DNA of 64,000 nt from DATFRY01 sp035489015 (GCA_035489015.1 DATHKR010000283.1:1-64000); one strand, 5' to 3'. Positions 1 to 8,236 are shown, counted from the first letter of the stretch. Made by a program: numbers and translations. Notes: generated from the letters alone by a model not told the origin.

Positions 1-1
1 G

Positions 2-220
2 CAGGAGCGCGGGGTCGTGCGCATGCACGAGCTGGTCGCCGCGGTGCCGGAGCCGCTGCGCCCGTTCTTCGGGATGGGGATCGAGCAGGCCAACAAGTAC
101 CGCGGCGTCATCTCCCGGTTCGGGCGCTTCCCGCAGCGGAACCAGCTGCTGGGCCGGGCTTCGACCGCCGACGAGGTCGACCTCCTGCGCGAGTGGAAGG
201 AGCAGGCGCGCTGGATCTGA
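2..220 (+). CDS. DUF924 family protein, C-terminal part (5' end outside window)
   Basis: This is an open frame that enters from the left edge and stops at 218-220. The visible 72 residues contain the signature end of the DUF924 family: a helix with MGIEQANKYRGVISRFGRFP followed by QRN, LGR and a closing EVDLL. DUF924 proteins are small helical, TPR-like proteins of unknown biochemical role, usually 180-200 residues, so roughly the last third is present. The true start lies upstream of the window. The neighbouring Gfo/Idh/MocA gene is convergent, only 16 bases away, so no shared operon is implied. Confidence 0.85.
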   Translation, partial: QERGVVRMHELVAAVPEPLRPFFGMGIEQANKYRGVISRFGRFPQRNQLLGRASTADEVDLLREWKEQARWI

Positions 221-236
221 TCCCGCCGGCCGCCGG

Positions 237-1214
237 TCAGCCGCGCGCGCTGGCCAGGACGGCGGCGAGGGTCCAGGCGTTGTCGAGGCTGGCGGCGCGG
301 CGGGCGGCGGCGGCGTCGCGGTCGCCGGCGATCATGTCGGCAAAGGCGTCCACCTCGGCGCGGAAGCCGTCCTCGCGCGCCACCGGGATCGACTCGAAGT
401 CGGTCTGCCAGTCGGTGCCGCGCTTCAGGCGAAATCCGGGCGCCGCGACCCGCGCGGTGTGGTTGGCGTAGTCGGTCTCGATCACGCCGGCGCTGCCCGC
501 GATGAGGGCTCGCCGGTGCTGGCCGGTGGCGAAGCTGCAGCTCACCTGGGCGATGCCGCCGCCGGCGAACTCGAGCGTCGCCGCCAGGGTCCGATCGACG
601 CCGCCCTGCCAGCGCGCGACCGCGTGGACCCGGGTCGGCCGGCTGCCGAACACCTGGCGCGCGAAGCTGACCGGGTAGCAGCCGGCGTCCATCAGCGAGC
701 CGCCGGACAGCGCCGGATCCCAGCGGATGTCGCCCGGCTCGCCGAGGGTGAAGCCGAACGCGGCGAACATCGAGCGCACCTCGCCGATCGCGCCCGACCC
801 GATCAGCCGCTCGATCTCGAGGGTCTGCGGCTGGAAGTGATAGGGGAACCCCTCGAGCAGCACCACGCCGCTGGCGTCGGCGGCGGCGAACATGCGCTCG
901 GCCTCGGCCTCCCCGGTCGCGAGCGGCTTCTCGCACAGGACGTGCTTTCCGGCCCGGGCCGCCGCGATCGCCCACGGCGCGTGCAGGCCGTTGGGGAGCG
1001 GGATGTAGACCGCGTCGATGTCGCCGTCGGCGAGCAGCTGGTCGTAGCTGCACGCGCGGGCGAGCTGGTGATCGCGCGCGAACGCCGTGGCGCGGGCTGG
1101 ATCGCGGCTGGCCACCGCGACCACCTCGACGCGGGTCGAGCCGGCCGCGCCGGCCGCGAACGGCACGGCGATGCGGGCGGCGCCGAGGATCCCGATCCGC
1201 AGGGGCTTGCTCAC
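237..1214 (-). CDS. Gfo/Idh/MocA family NAD(P)-dependent oxidoreductase
   Basis: This 325-residue protein is a predicted cytoplasmic dehydrogenase acting on a sugar, inositol or similar polyol; the exact substrate cannot be read from sequence. The N-terminal Rossmann fold shows the dinucleotide loop GILGAARIA at residues 8-16. The family hallmark EKP, with its catalytic lysine, lies at 95-97 in HVLCEKPLA. The C-terminal half (about 130-325) is the alpha/beta substrate domain and carries the conserved MDAGCYPV stretch expected in this family. Length is typical. It is flanked by convergent or unrelated genes and looks monocistronic. Confidence 0.92.
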   Translation of the reverse strand: MSKPLRIGILGAARIAVPFAAGAAGSTRVEVVAVASRDPARATAFARDHQLARACSYDQLLADGDIDAVYIPLPNGLHAPWAIAAARAGKHVLCEKPLATGEAEAERMFAAADASGVVLLEGFPYHFQPQTLEIERLIGSGAIGEVRSMFAAFGFTLGEPGDIRWDPALSGGSLMDAGCYPVSFARQVFGSRPTRVHAVARWQGGVDRTLAATLEFAGGGIAQVSCSFATGQHRRALIAGSAGVIETDYANHTARVAAPGFRLKRGTDWQTDFESIPVAREDGFRAEVDAFADMIAGDRDAAAARRAASLDNAWTLAAVLASARG

Positions 1215-1265
1215 GCCGCTACCGTACCGCAGGCCCGCCGCCCGGACATCGAGCCGGCGGCGCGA

Positions 1266-1745
1266 CTACCAGCTCGGACGGATCTCGAAGCCGCCGCCCT
1301 CCTGGGCCGAGGCGGAGAGCAGGAACGCGGCCAGCGACCGGTCCTCGGGCCGGCGCGCGGCGAAGCGGCGGAAGGTATCGCCCTCGCGGCCGGGGAAGGC
1401 GGCGGCGACCCGCTCGAACACCGCGAACGGATCGAGGCGGGCCAGCGCCGCGCTGTTGAACAGGATCGCCAGGCCCACGATCGCGTCGCGCTCGTCACCG
1501 GACGACATCGCGAGGGCCTGGAACACCAGCGCGGCGGTGATGCGCTCGGCCGGCGAGCCGGTGTCCTCGTCGACGCAGGCGAGCCGCCACGGGTTGGGAA
1601 GGGTCCAGGTCAGGTGCGGATCCCAGGCGGCGCGCACCGCCTGCCGCTCTCCCTCCGGTGCGGCCAGAAAGTCGGCGGCCAGCTCGATGGCCGCCTCGGG
1701 GCGGGTGCGCTCGTCGACGCGGTCGCGATACCAGTCGGGCAGCAT
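1266..1745 (-). CDS. Candidate immunity protein for the adjacent toxin-like gene
   Basis: A 159-residue soluble protein of no family I recognise, starting MLPDWYRDR. It is acidic and helical, with no signal peptide or membrane segment. It lies immediately downstream of the toxin-like gene on the same strand, separated by 7 bases. A small cytoplasmic, lineage-specific partner directly after a toxin C-terminus is the usual arrangement of polymorphic toxin/immunity pairs. I infer immunity function from this position only; no immunity fold was recognised. I chose the ATG at 1743-1745 because an upstream in-frame extension would run into the toxin gene and is low-complexity. Confidence 0.6.
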   Translation of the reverse strand: MLPDWYRDRVDERTRPEAAIELAADFLAAPEGERQAVRAAWDPHLTWTLPNPWRLACVDEDTGSPAERITAALVFQALAMSSGDERDAIVGLAILFNSAALARLDPFAVFERVAAAFPGREGDTFRRFAARRPEDRSLAAFLLSASAQEGGGFEIRPSW

Positions 1746-1752
1746 GGCGGTC

Positions 1753-2886
1753 CTAGGGCGGTGGGAAGCCGCTGACGTTGGAGGGGTGGACCATGTAGTC
1801 GCCGATCCGGACATACCCCGCCTCCTCGAGCTGGGCGAGCTCGCGCGCGTAGATGGTGGGCTGGCCGGCAAACGGGCCGGTGGTCTGGATCAGGTTGCCG
1901 TCCTTCGGCGACGCCATGTAGAAGTTCTGCTGGTTGCGGACCCCGTCGGCGACCCACTCGTCGTTCCTGGCCAGGGTCCAGGCGGGGTCGTTCAGCACGT
2001 CGTGGCCGGGCCACTCCTGGGCCACCTCGGTGTCGGTCTGCCGCCCGATCACCTTGACGTCGCCGGACTTGCCGGCCGCTCTGGCCAGCGGCCCGGTCGG
2101 CGGCGGCAGGTGGCGAGCCGCGTCGGCGGCGTCGGCCACCTTGTCGGCCGCGCGCGCGATCTTGCCCAGCTTGCGCGCGCCCTTGGCGATGTCGCCGATG
2201 ATCGGGACCCAGCCGACCCCGGCCCAGATGAGGTCGGTGCAGTTCTCTCCCTGCGCGCAGTGCACGCCGGCGGCGATGGTGTCGCGCCCGTCGCCGACGA
2301 TCGGCACGAAGCCGGAGACGATCTGGCCCACCCCGCACGCGATGGACGTGCACTCGGTGAAGTCGCCCTTGATGAGGCCGCCGAAGAAGTCGCCGATCGG
2401 ATTCGAGCCGCCGCCGCCGCCCGTGTCCGGCTTCGGCGGCGGGCCGGGCTCGGGACTGGGCACCGGCAGGTCGAGCGGCGTCACCGTCGGCGTCGGGGCT
2501 GGCGTCGGGGTCGGCGTCGGCGTCGGCGTCGGGGTCGTGCTCGCGGTGACGAAGGGAGTCTGGGTGGGGAGCGGCTGCGGGCGCGGGTCCGGCAGCGGCT
2601 CGACCGTGGGCGTGTCGAAGGAGGCCGCGACCAGGTCGGGCTGGACCGCCGCGCCGGGGCCGCCGCCGCTGGTGTCGGAGCAGGGGGCCGCGCCGCCGGC
2701 GAGGCTGATGATGCTGTCGCCGGTGCAGTCGAGCCGGGCGCCGATGCGGCCGCCCATGCCCTTGACCGCGGCGGTGGTGGCGAGCGCCAGCGCCGAGACG
2801 AGGATGAGCGACTGCACGAGGCTCGAGCCGCCGATGTCGGTGGCGAGCGCAGCGGCTCGGGTCCGGATCCCCCGGATGCTGGTCAT
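1753..2886 (-). CDS. Polymorphic-toxin-like exported protein with prepilin-like N-terminus
   Basis: This 377-residue protein has a modular plan. Residues 18-43 are a prepilin-like stretch: GG then SSLVQ followed by a hydrophobic helix, recalling the Flp/Tad prepilin rule of Gly before the cut and Glu at +5, here Gln. A DC..G..I.SLA motif follows (53-63). Residues 90-152 form a Pro/Thr linker with a run of TP repeats. Residues 160-260 are Gly-rich with two copies of a VPI(V/I)GD-type motif (194-199, 227-232), as in pre-toxin regions of polymorphic toxins. The last ~100 residues, with WPGHDVLND, NDEWV, FYMASP and AGYVRIGDYM, look like a toxin-tip domain I cannot name. A candidate immunity gene follows. 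Target and activity are unknown. Confidence 0.65.
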   Translation of the reverse strand: MTSIRGIRTRAAALATDIGGSSLVQSLILVSALALATTAAVKGMGGRIGARLDCTGDSIISLAGGAAPCSDTSGGGPGAAVQPDLVAASFDTPTVEPLPDPRPQPLPTQTPFVTASTTPTPTPTPTPTPAPTPTVTPLDLPVPSPEPGPPPKPDTGGGGGSNPIGDFFGGLIKGDFTECTSIACGVGQIVSGFVPIVGDGRDTIAAGVHCAQGENCTDLIWAGVGWVPIIGDIAKGARKLGKIARAADKVADAADAARHLPPPTGPLARAAGKSGDVKVIGRQTDTEVAQEWPGHDVLNDPAWTLARNDEWVADGVRNQQNFYMASPKDGNLIQTTGPFAGQPTIYARELAQLEEAGYVRIGDYMVHPSNVSGFPPP

Positions 2887-3209
2887 TCGATCTCCGATCT
2901 GTGCGGGCCCGGCGGTGCAGGCTCGCGCCGCCGGTCAGGCTCGACCGGCGACTCCCTCGGTGACGGACCCAGCAAGTCGCTTGCCGTCCCCGCGCGCACA
3001 CTCGATCACACGAGATTGCCTGTTTGCGCGCCGGCGCCGCGGCGCGGGTCGGGCGATCTGGGCTTCGAGCAAAGTCGACGCATCGTGAAGACCAGCCGGC
3101 TGGTCTAGACGCGCAGGCGCCGGTCCGGGAGCGACGAGGCCGGGCGCGTTCGTCGATGGTCCCGGAGTTGCAGTCCGTCGCCGCGCCGCCAGGAGAAGGG
3201 GAGGAAGGG
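2887..3209. other. Divergent intergenic region between the two prepilin-like genes
   Basis: This 323-base gap separates the starts of two outward-facing genes whose N-termini are homologous, so it must carry both promoters. The only strong structure I see is the 18-base perfect palindrome at 3089-3106. A purine-rich ribosome-binding tract (GGAGAAGGGGAGGAAGG, ending at 3208) precedes the rightward gene. No convincing sigma-70 hexamers and no additional coding frame were recognised. Confidence 0.5.
3089..3106. promoter_or_regulatory. 18-bp perfect palindrome, candidate operator
   Basis: AGACCAGCCGGCTGGTCT reads identically on both strands with no spacer. It sits in the divergent promoter region of the two prepilin-like genes, about 100 bases before the rightward start and about 200 before the leftward one. 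A dimeric repressor or activator controlling both genes is a reasonable inference. It has no T-run, so it is not an intrinsic terminator. Confidence 0.4.
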
Positions 3210-4859
3210 ATGGTGACGTCGTGGCCTCTGTCGCACGACCGAAGCGGATCGACGAGCGTGCAGATGCTCGTCCTCACATGCGCCCTCGCGCTGGGCAGCG
3301 TCGCCGGTGTCCGGGCGCTGCGCGGCGCGCTGGATGCGCGCGCCGATTGCGCCGGTGAACAGATCGAGAGCCTGGCGATCGGCGTGCGCTGCGCACAGTC
3401 CGGCCTCGGTGCGCCCGCGTCGCTGGCCGTGCCGGTACCGCCTCCGCCACCGCGCCGGACCGATCGCGATCGGGTGAGCGATCGCGAGAGCGGGGGCGGC
3501 CCCGACTTCTTCGGGCCGCTGGACGACTTCACCGAGACCGTCGTCGCCCTGCCAGGGAACGTCGTCGACCGCGGCAGCGAGGTCGCCGGCGGCATCGGCG
3601 AGCGCGTGGACGACGTGGCCGACGGCATTCGCGACCGCGGCGGGGACGCCGTGGGCGGGCTGGTCGATCTCGCGGAGGACGCCCACGATCTCGTGGTCCA
3701 CCTCCCGCACCTGGTCGATGGCCTGCGCGAGGGGATCGGCGACGGTCTCCTCGAGCCGCTTCACCTCGCCGACAAGCTCGGCAGGCTGGATCCGGGAGAC
3801 TCGCTGACCCTCGCGGCCGGCGGGGAATTCTCGGGTGGGCTGGCGGGCGCCGCCGAGGTCTCGATCGAGGTGACGCGCACGGAGGACGGCTTCGTGGTCA
3901 CCGCTTCTGCCACCGGCCTGGTCGGCGGCGGCCTGAAGATCGTCGACATCCTGGGTGGCCCGACCGGCTCGGCGGAGTTCACGTTCGCCAAGCTCGACGA
4001 GGCGAGGCAGGGGATCGAGGGGCTGCTCAAGATCCCGACGCTGCCGACACCGGCGGGGCTGGCGGTCGGGCCGTCGGCAGACGAGCTCGACACGCTGGTC
4101 GACCATGTCTCGGCGATCGAGGTCGACGCGTCCGCGGTCGGTCAGCTGGACTTCTTGATCGGCCTCACCGACTTCCGGGGCGGCGGCGCCGAGGGCGAGC
4201 TGGCGGTGAGCCGCAGCGCGCGGATCGAGCTCGAGGACGGCAGGCCCTCCGCCATCGTGTCCGTCGCCGAGGTGAGCGGCGAAGGGGCGGTGGAGGTCAC
4301 CGATCGGCTCGCCCACGACCTCGGCTTCGACTCGAGCGGCGTCCACGCCCGCGTCGAGGCCGAGGGCAGGGTCGCGCTCGAGGTGCGCCGGCCCATCCGC
4401 CGCAGCCCGCCGGGCGACGACGCTCCCGCGCAGCTCGCCGGCATCCTGCTCCATCCAGACCAGGTCGAGCTCGGTCCGGCGACGGCCGGGGTCAGCGCCG
4501 ACCTCGGGTTCGAATTGAATGATCGCGGCGCCGAGCTCGGGCTCGAGATCGAGGGCCTCGAGCAGGAGGACATCCTCCCCTTCCTCGATCGCGTCCGCGA
4601 CGGAGACCTCGAGGGTGCGGTCGCCGGCACCGGGCAGCCGATCTCCGGCTCGTTCAACACGTTCGACGAGAGCGGCGTCGACCGAGACGTCGACGTGGTC
4701 GTCGTCTCGGCTGGCGTCGAGAACACCATCCACGACGTCAGCAACGCCCACGAGGTCGACGTCAGGCCCGATCCCACCGGGACCGAGCTCGGCGTGTTCA
4801 TCGACGGCCGCCGGGTCTCGCTCTCCGACGTGCTCGGCGCCGCGGGGCTGGGGCGATGA
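3210..4859 (+). CDS. Exported protein with prepilin-like N-terminus and beta-rich body, function unknown
   Basis: This 549-residue protein has an N-terminus homologous to that of the divergent toxin-like protein: G13 followed by STSVQ, a hydrophobic helix to about residue 35, then AR.DC.G..I.SLA and a further Cys. Next come a Pro-rich linker (about 70-82), an amphipathic low-complexity region with repeated V-D-G residues (about 95-195), and then alternating beta-like segments rich in Gly, Glu and Val to the end. The body resembles stretches seen in large secreted deltaproteobacterial proteins, but I cannot assign a family or catalytic site. ATG at 3210 is chosen because a strong Shine-Dalgarno tract precedes it and the prepilin-like module begins right after. 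It could be a second effector or a structural partner. Confidence 0.7.
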   Translation: MVTSWPLSHDRSGSTSVQMLVLTCALALGSVAGVRALRGALDARADCAGEQIESLAIGVRCAQSGLGAPASLAVPVPPPPPRRTDRDRVSDRESGGGPDFFGPLDDFTETVVALPGNVVDRGSEVAGGIGERVDDVADGIRDRGGDAVGGLVDLAEDAHDLVVHLPHLVDGLREGIGDGLLEPLHLADKLGRLDPGDSLTLAAGGEFSGGLAGAAEVSIEVTRTEDGFVVTASATGLVGGGLKIVDILGGPTGSAEFTFAKLDEARQGIEGLLKIPTLPTPAGLAVGPSADELDTLVDHVSAIEVDASAVGQLDFLIGLTDFRGGGAEGELAVSRSARIELEDGRPSAIVSVAEVSGEGAVEVTDRLAHDLGFDSSGVHARVEAEGRVALEVRRPIRRSPPGDDAPAQLAGILLHPDQVELGPATAGVSADLGFELNDRGAELGLEIEGLEQEDILPFLDRVRDGDLEGAVAGTGQPISGSFNTFDESGVDRDVDVVVVSAGVENTIHDVSNAHEVDVRPDPTGTELGVFIDGRRVSLSDVLGAAGLGR

Positions 4860-4888
4860 GCCTGCGGCGATGGATCAGCCGGCCAGGC

Positions 4889-5062
4889 TCACTCCGAGCA
4901 CAGGTCCTCGTCGACCAGCGCGCTGACCTCCTCGCAGCTCAGCTCGAAGCTGTCCATCAGCATCAGGCCAGCCTCGGCCATGCGTCCCTCGGCGATCGCC
5001 GCCCGGACATCGACGGGCAGGCCGTCGTCGGGCGCCAGTAGCTCTGCCATGCGGAGTGCCAT
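4889..5062 (-). CDS. Small acidic protein of 57 residues, unknown
   Basis: A short frame, MALRMAELL to EDLCSE, with a strong Shine-Dalgarno (GGGGAGGG about 8 bases before the ATG at 5060-5062). It is helical and acidic, with a single Cys near the end and no signal peptide or membrane segment. It lies convergent to the long prepilin-like gene and divergent from the small Cys-rich lipoprotein, with a hairpin in the shared 93-base leader. No family recognised. The good ribosome site and clean amino-acid composition argue that it is real. Confidence 0.6.
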   Translation of the reverse strand: MALRMAELLAPDDGLPVDVRAAIAEGRMAEAGLMLMDSFELSCEEVSALVDEDLCSE

Positions 5063-5097
5063 CGTCGAACCCTCCCCGATCTCCCATGCGGCGGGGC

Positions 5098-5118
5098 GGC
5101 CCGGTGTCAAACCGGGCC
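5098..5118. promoter_or_regulatory. Inverted repeat in divergent leader
   Basis: GGCCCGGT and ACCGGGCC form a perfect 8-base stem around the loop GTCAA. It lies between the divergently transcribed 57-residue gene and the Cys-rich lipoprotein gene. There is no T-run, so an operator or RNA hairpin is more likely than a terminator. Confidence 0.3.
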
Positions 5119-5155
5119 ACCCGCCCGGCCGGCCAACTGCCGGTATGATGCGGCG

Positions 5156-5503
5156 ATGAAGGGAATGATCGCCATGCTCACCCTCGCCGCGCTGCTCGGA
5201 GCATCCGCCTGTGGCGGAAAGGACGCGGATCGCGCCGCCGGTCCCGGATCGGCCGGGGAGGCGGCCGGCGGGCCTGCCGGGGGAGGAGAAGCGGTGCCGG
5301 TCGACGCACAGGCGGCGCCAGCCCGGCCTGAGGACGCCGCGTCGCCCGGGGGAGCGAGCGGCGCGCCCACCACGCCCGACGAGTGCCGCGCCGCCGGCGG
5401 CACCTTCGTTCCCAGCATCGGAAACGAACCGACCTGTCCCGACGGAAAGCGCTCCCTGGGTCCCGTCCGCTTCGGCGTCGAGGGAGGTATCTGCTGCAAG
5501 TGA
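5156..5503 (+). CDS. Small Cys-rich lipoprotein, function unknown
   Basis: 115 residues with a lipoprotein signal peptide: KGM start, hydrophobic core, and ASAC lipobox with the lipidated cysteine at 19. A low-complexity Gly/Ala/Pro spacer (about 25-75) leads to a conserved-looking C-terminal segment with four Cys (DECRAAGGTF, PTCPDGK, GGICCK), suggesting a small disulfide-stabilised extracytoplasmic domain. It immediately precedes the kinase receptor gene (22 bases) on the same strand and may be co-transcribed with it. No ligand or enzymatic role can be read. Confidence 0.7.
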   Translation: MKGMIAMLTLAALLGASACGGKDADRAAGPGSAGEAAGGPAGGGEAVPVDAQAAPARPEDAASPGGASGAPTTPDECRAAGGTFVPSIGNEPTCPDGKRSLGPVRFGVEGGICCK

Positions 5504-5525
5504 CGATCCGCGGCGAGACGCCGGC

Positions 5526-8225
5526 GTGACCGCGCCGATCGGCGACTGCCTCGGCGACGACGAGCTGGTCGCGATGACCGAAGGCGCGGCCGCGCCCGAA
5601 CGGGTCGACGCCATCATCGCGCACGTCGACTCCTGCCCGGCCTGCGCCGAGGTGGTGGCCAGCCTGGGCGCGTTCGACCGGGCCGAGGGCGGCGTTGGCC
5701 GCTACCGGCTCGAGCGCGTGCTCGGCGCCGGCGGCATGGGGATCGTGTACGCCGCGTGGGATCCCGAGCTCCGCCGCCGGGTCGCGGTCAAGCTGGTCCG
5801 CCCCGAGCAGACCGACCGCGCCTCGGCGGCGCGGATGCTGCGCGAGGCGCGCGCGCTGGCGAGCATCAACCACCCCAACGTGGTCGCGGTGCACGACGTC
5901 GGCGAGCACGCCGGCGGGGTCTACGTCGCGACCGAGCTGGTCGACGGCGAGACGCTGGCGACCTGGACCGCGGGCCGCGGCGCCGCCGAGATCGTCGGGG
6001 CGTGGATCCAGGTCGCGCGCGGGCTGGCCGCCGCGCACGCCGAGGGCGTGGTCCACCGCGACGTCAAGCCGTCGAACGCTCTGGTCAGCCGCGACGGTCG
6101 GGTTCGCATCGGAGACTTCGGCCTCGCCCGGCAGGCCGACGAGGAGGCCGCGGCCGCCGCCGCTTCGCGGAGCCAGCCCGCCGAACCGAGCGAGTCGCGC
6201 GATCCGATCGACTCGCGAGCTCCGATCGACTCGCGGGTGACCGGCACCGGCTCGATCGCCGGGACGCCGGCCTACATGGCCCCCGAGCAGCGAGCTGGCT
6301 CGGTCGATGCTCGGTCCGATCAGTTCGCCCTCTGCGTCGCCGTCGCGGAGGCGCTTACCGGTCGTCGTCCCGCCGCCGACGCCGAGGTGGCGGCCGCGCC
6401 CCCCGCGCTGGCCCGGGCGCTGGCCCGCGGGCTGCGCCGCGATCCCACCGCGCGGTTCCCGTCGATGGAGGCGCTGGCCGACGCGCTCGCCGCGGCGATC
6501 GCGCCGGCGCCGCCTCGCCTGCGCCGGGTCGCGGTCGTCGCCGTGGTCGCCGGCGCGATCGCGGCCGGCAGCCTCGCCGCGTGGAGCGCGTCGCGCTCGC
6601 GCACCGCGCCCTGCGAGGTCGCCGCGGTCCCCGCCGACCTGTGGCCGCCGGCGCGCCGGGCTCGCCTCGGCCCGGCGGTGCAGGGCTCGGTCGGCGCGCG
6701 CATCGACGGCTGGCTGGCCGGCTGGACGGCCGCGTCGGCGGACGTGTGCGCGAGCGAGCGCGATCCGCCGGCCCTGCGCTCCAGGCGCCAGCGCTGCCTG
6801 GCCTCCGGGCTCGAGGCGATGCGCGAGCAGCTCGACGCCTGGCAGGCCTCGCCCCCGGGCGACGTGATGGCGGCTTACTTCGCGCTCGATCGGCTGCCGC
6901 ACGCGTCGCGCTGCTCGCGCCCCTCCGCGCTGGTCACCGTCGAGCCGACTGCCACCCAGGCCGCGCGGATCCGGCCGCTGCGCCGGGCGATGTTCGCCAC
7001 CACCCCGGCCGGAGCCGCCGCCACCGCCGACGCTGCCCGGCGGGTGGAGCAGGCGCGCGCGATCGGCTACCCGCCCTTCACCGTCGACGCGATGATCTCG
7101 CTGGCCGCGGCTCAGGCCGAGCGCGACCTGCCGTCGGCGATCGAGACCCTGCGCGGCGCCCTCGCGGTGGCCGACCAGGCCGGCGATGGGTGGTCGCACG
7201 TCGCGGCGGCCACCGCGCTCCTGTCGCTGCTCGGCGCCGACGCCACCGACCAGGCCGAGCGGCTGGCCGAGGACGCGCGCGCGCGCATCGCCGCGCTCGG
7301 CGGCGACCCGGCGATCGAGGCCGAGCTCGACTATTACCTCGGCAACGTGTGGCGGGCCGGCCGCCGCCACGACGAGGCGATCGCCGCGCTCGAGCGCGCC
7401 CGCCGCGGCTTTCGCGCCGCCAACGGCCCGGACGATCCGCACCAGGCGGTGGTCCTGGTCGCGCTGGCCGGCGTCCTCCTCGATCGCGATCCAGACAGCG
7501 CGCGCGGGCGCACCACGCTCGAGTCCGCCGCCGCGATCTTCCGCAAGGCCGGCATCGCCATGCCGGTGTCGCTGCCCGGCGATCCGGCCGCGCTCATCGA
7601 GCAGACCACCCAGCTGCTGGCGCTCGCCACCGCCGCCGGCCCCTCGACCGAGGCGGTGGTCGACGCGACCTACAACCTGGCGATCGCCTACACCCTGGCC
7701 GATCAGCCGGAGCCCGCCCTGCAGCACTACCGCGACGCCGCCGCGCTGGGCCAGCGACTCGGCCTGCGCAGCGCGCGGATCGCCGACGCGCTCGGACAGT
7801 CGGCCGCCCTCCTGGTCGAGCTCGGTCGACCGCGTGAGGCGATCCCGGTCGCGCGCCGCGCCGTCGCCATGGCCGAGGCGCTGGCGGTCGACTCCGCGCT
7901 CGGCGCCGCGCTGACCACCCTGGGCGCCGCGCTGCTCGACGCCGACCAGGCGTCGGCCGCGCGCGAGCCGCTCCGGCGCGCCCTCACCATCCGCGACCGC
8001 CTGCACGAGTCCGGTCGGTTTCGCGGCAACACCCGCTTCCTGCTGGCGCGCGCGCTCGTGGCCGGCGATCCCGACCGCGCCCGGTCGCTGGCCCAGGCCG
8101 CGCGGGTCGATCTACAGGGCTTCCTCGACGGGCTCGCGCCGGGCGACACCGGCGGCGAGCACATGCGGCGCGAGCAGCAGGCCCGCCTCGACCGGATCGA
8201 TCGATGGCTGGTCGAGCACCGCTGA
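5526..8225 (+). CDS. Membrane Ser/Thr protein kinase with N-terminal zinc-finger motif and C-terminal TPR region
   Basis: This is a predicted 899-residue transmembrane receptor kinase. Residues 1-50 hold an anti-sigma-type zinc motif HxxxCxxC (H33, C37, C40; C8 could be a fourth ligand). The Hanks-type kinase domain runs from about 58 to 320, with GAGGMG glycine loop, VAVKLV, the HRDVKPSN catalytic loop (H177-D179), DFG at 197-199 and APEQ, so it should be active. One membrane helix lies near 336-355. About 540 residues of helical tetratricopeptide-like repeats follow, placed outside the membrane if the kinase is cytoplasmic. The GTG at 5526 is inferred because it puts the zinc motif right at the N-terminus; no strong ribosome site is visible. 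It faces the sigma-factor gene tail to tail, 11 bases away. Confidence 0.88.
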   Translation: MTAPIGDCLGDDELVAMTEGAAAPERVDAIIAHVDSCPACAEVVASLGAFDRAEGGVGRYRLERVLGAGGMGIVYAAWDPELRRRVAVKLVRPEQTDRASAARMLREARALASINHPNVVAVHDVGEHAGGVYVATELVDGETLATWTAGRGAAEIVGAWIQVARGLAAAHAEGVVHRDVKPSNALVSRDGRVRIGDFGLARQADEEAAAAAASRSQPAEPSESRDPIDSRAPIDSRVTGTGSIAGTPAYMAPEQRAGSVDARSDQFALCVAVAEALTGRRPAADAEVAAAPPALARALARGLRRDPTARFPSMEALADALAAAIAPAPPRLRRVAVVAVVAGAIAAGSLAAWSASRSRTAPCEVAAVPADLWPPARRARLGPAVQGSVGARIDGWLAGWTAASADVCASERDPPALRSRRQRCLASGLEAMREQLDAWQASPPGDVMAAYFALDRLPHASRCSRPSALVTVEPTATQAARIRPLRRAMFATTPAGAAATADAARRVEQARAIGYPPFTVDAMISLAAAQAERDLPSAIETLRGALAVADQAGDGWSHVAAATALLSLLGADATDQAERLAEDARARIAALGGDPAIEAELDYYLGNVWRAGRRHDEAIAALERARRGFRAANGPDDPHQAVVLVALAGVLLDRDPDSARGRTTLESAAAIFRKAGIAMPVSLPGDPAALIEQTTQLLALATAAGPSTEAVVDATYNLAIAYTLADQPEPALQHYRDAAALGQRLGLRSARIADALGQSAALLVELGRPREAIPVARRAVAMAEALAVDSALGAALTTLGAALLDADQASAAREPLRRALTIRDRLHESGRFRGNTRFLLARALVAGDPDRARSLAQAARVDLQGFLDGLAPGDTGGEHMRREQQARLDRIDRWLVEHR

Positions 8226-8236
8226 CGGCGCCGCGA

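Noticed and set aside
5178..8006. Very long open frame antisense to the zinc-finger kinase gene
   Set aside because: The translation is Arg/Gly/Ala-rich without domain pattern, as expected for the reverse strand of a GC-rich gene; the sense strand has clear kinase motifs.
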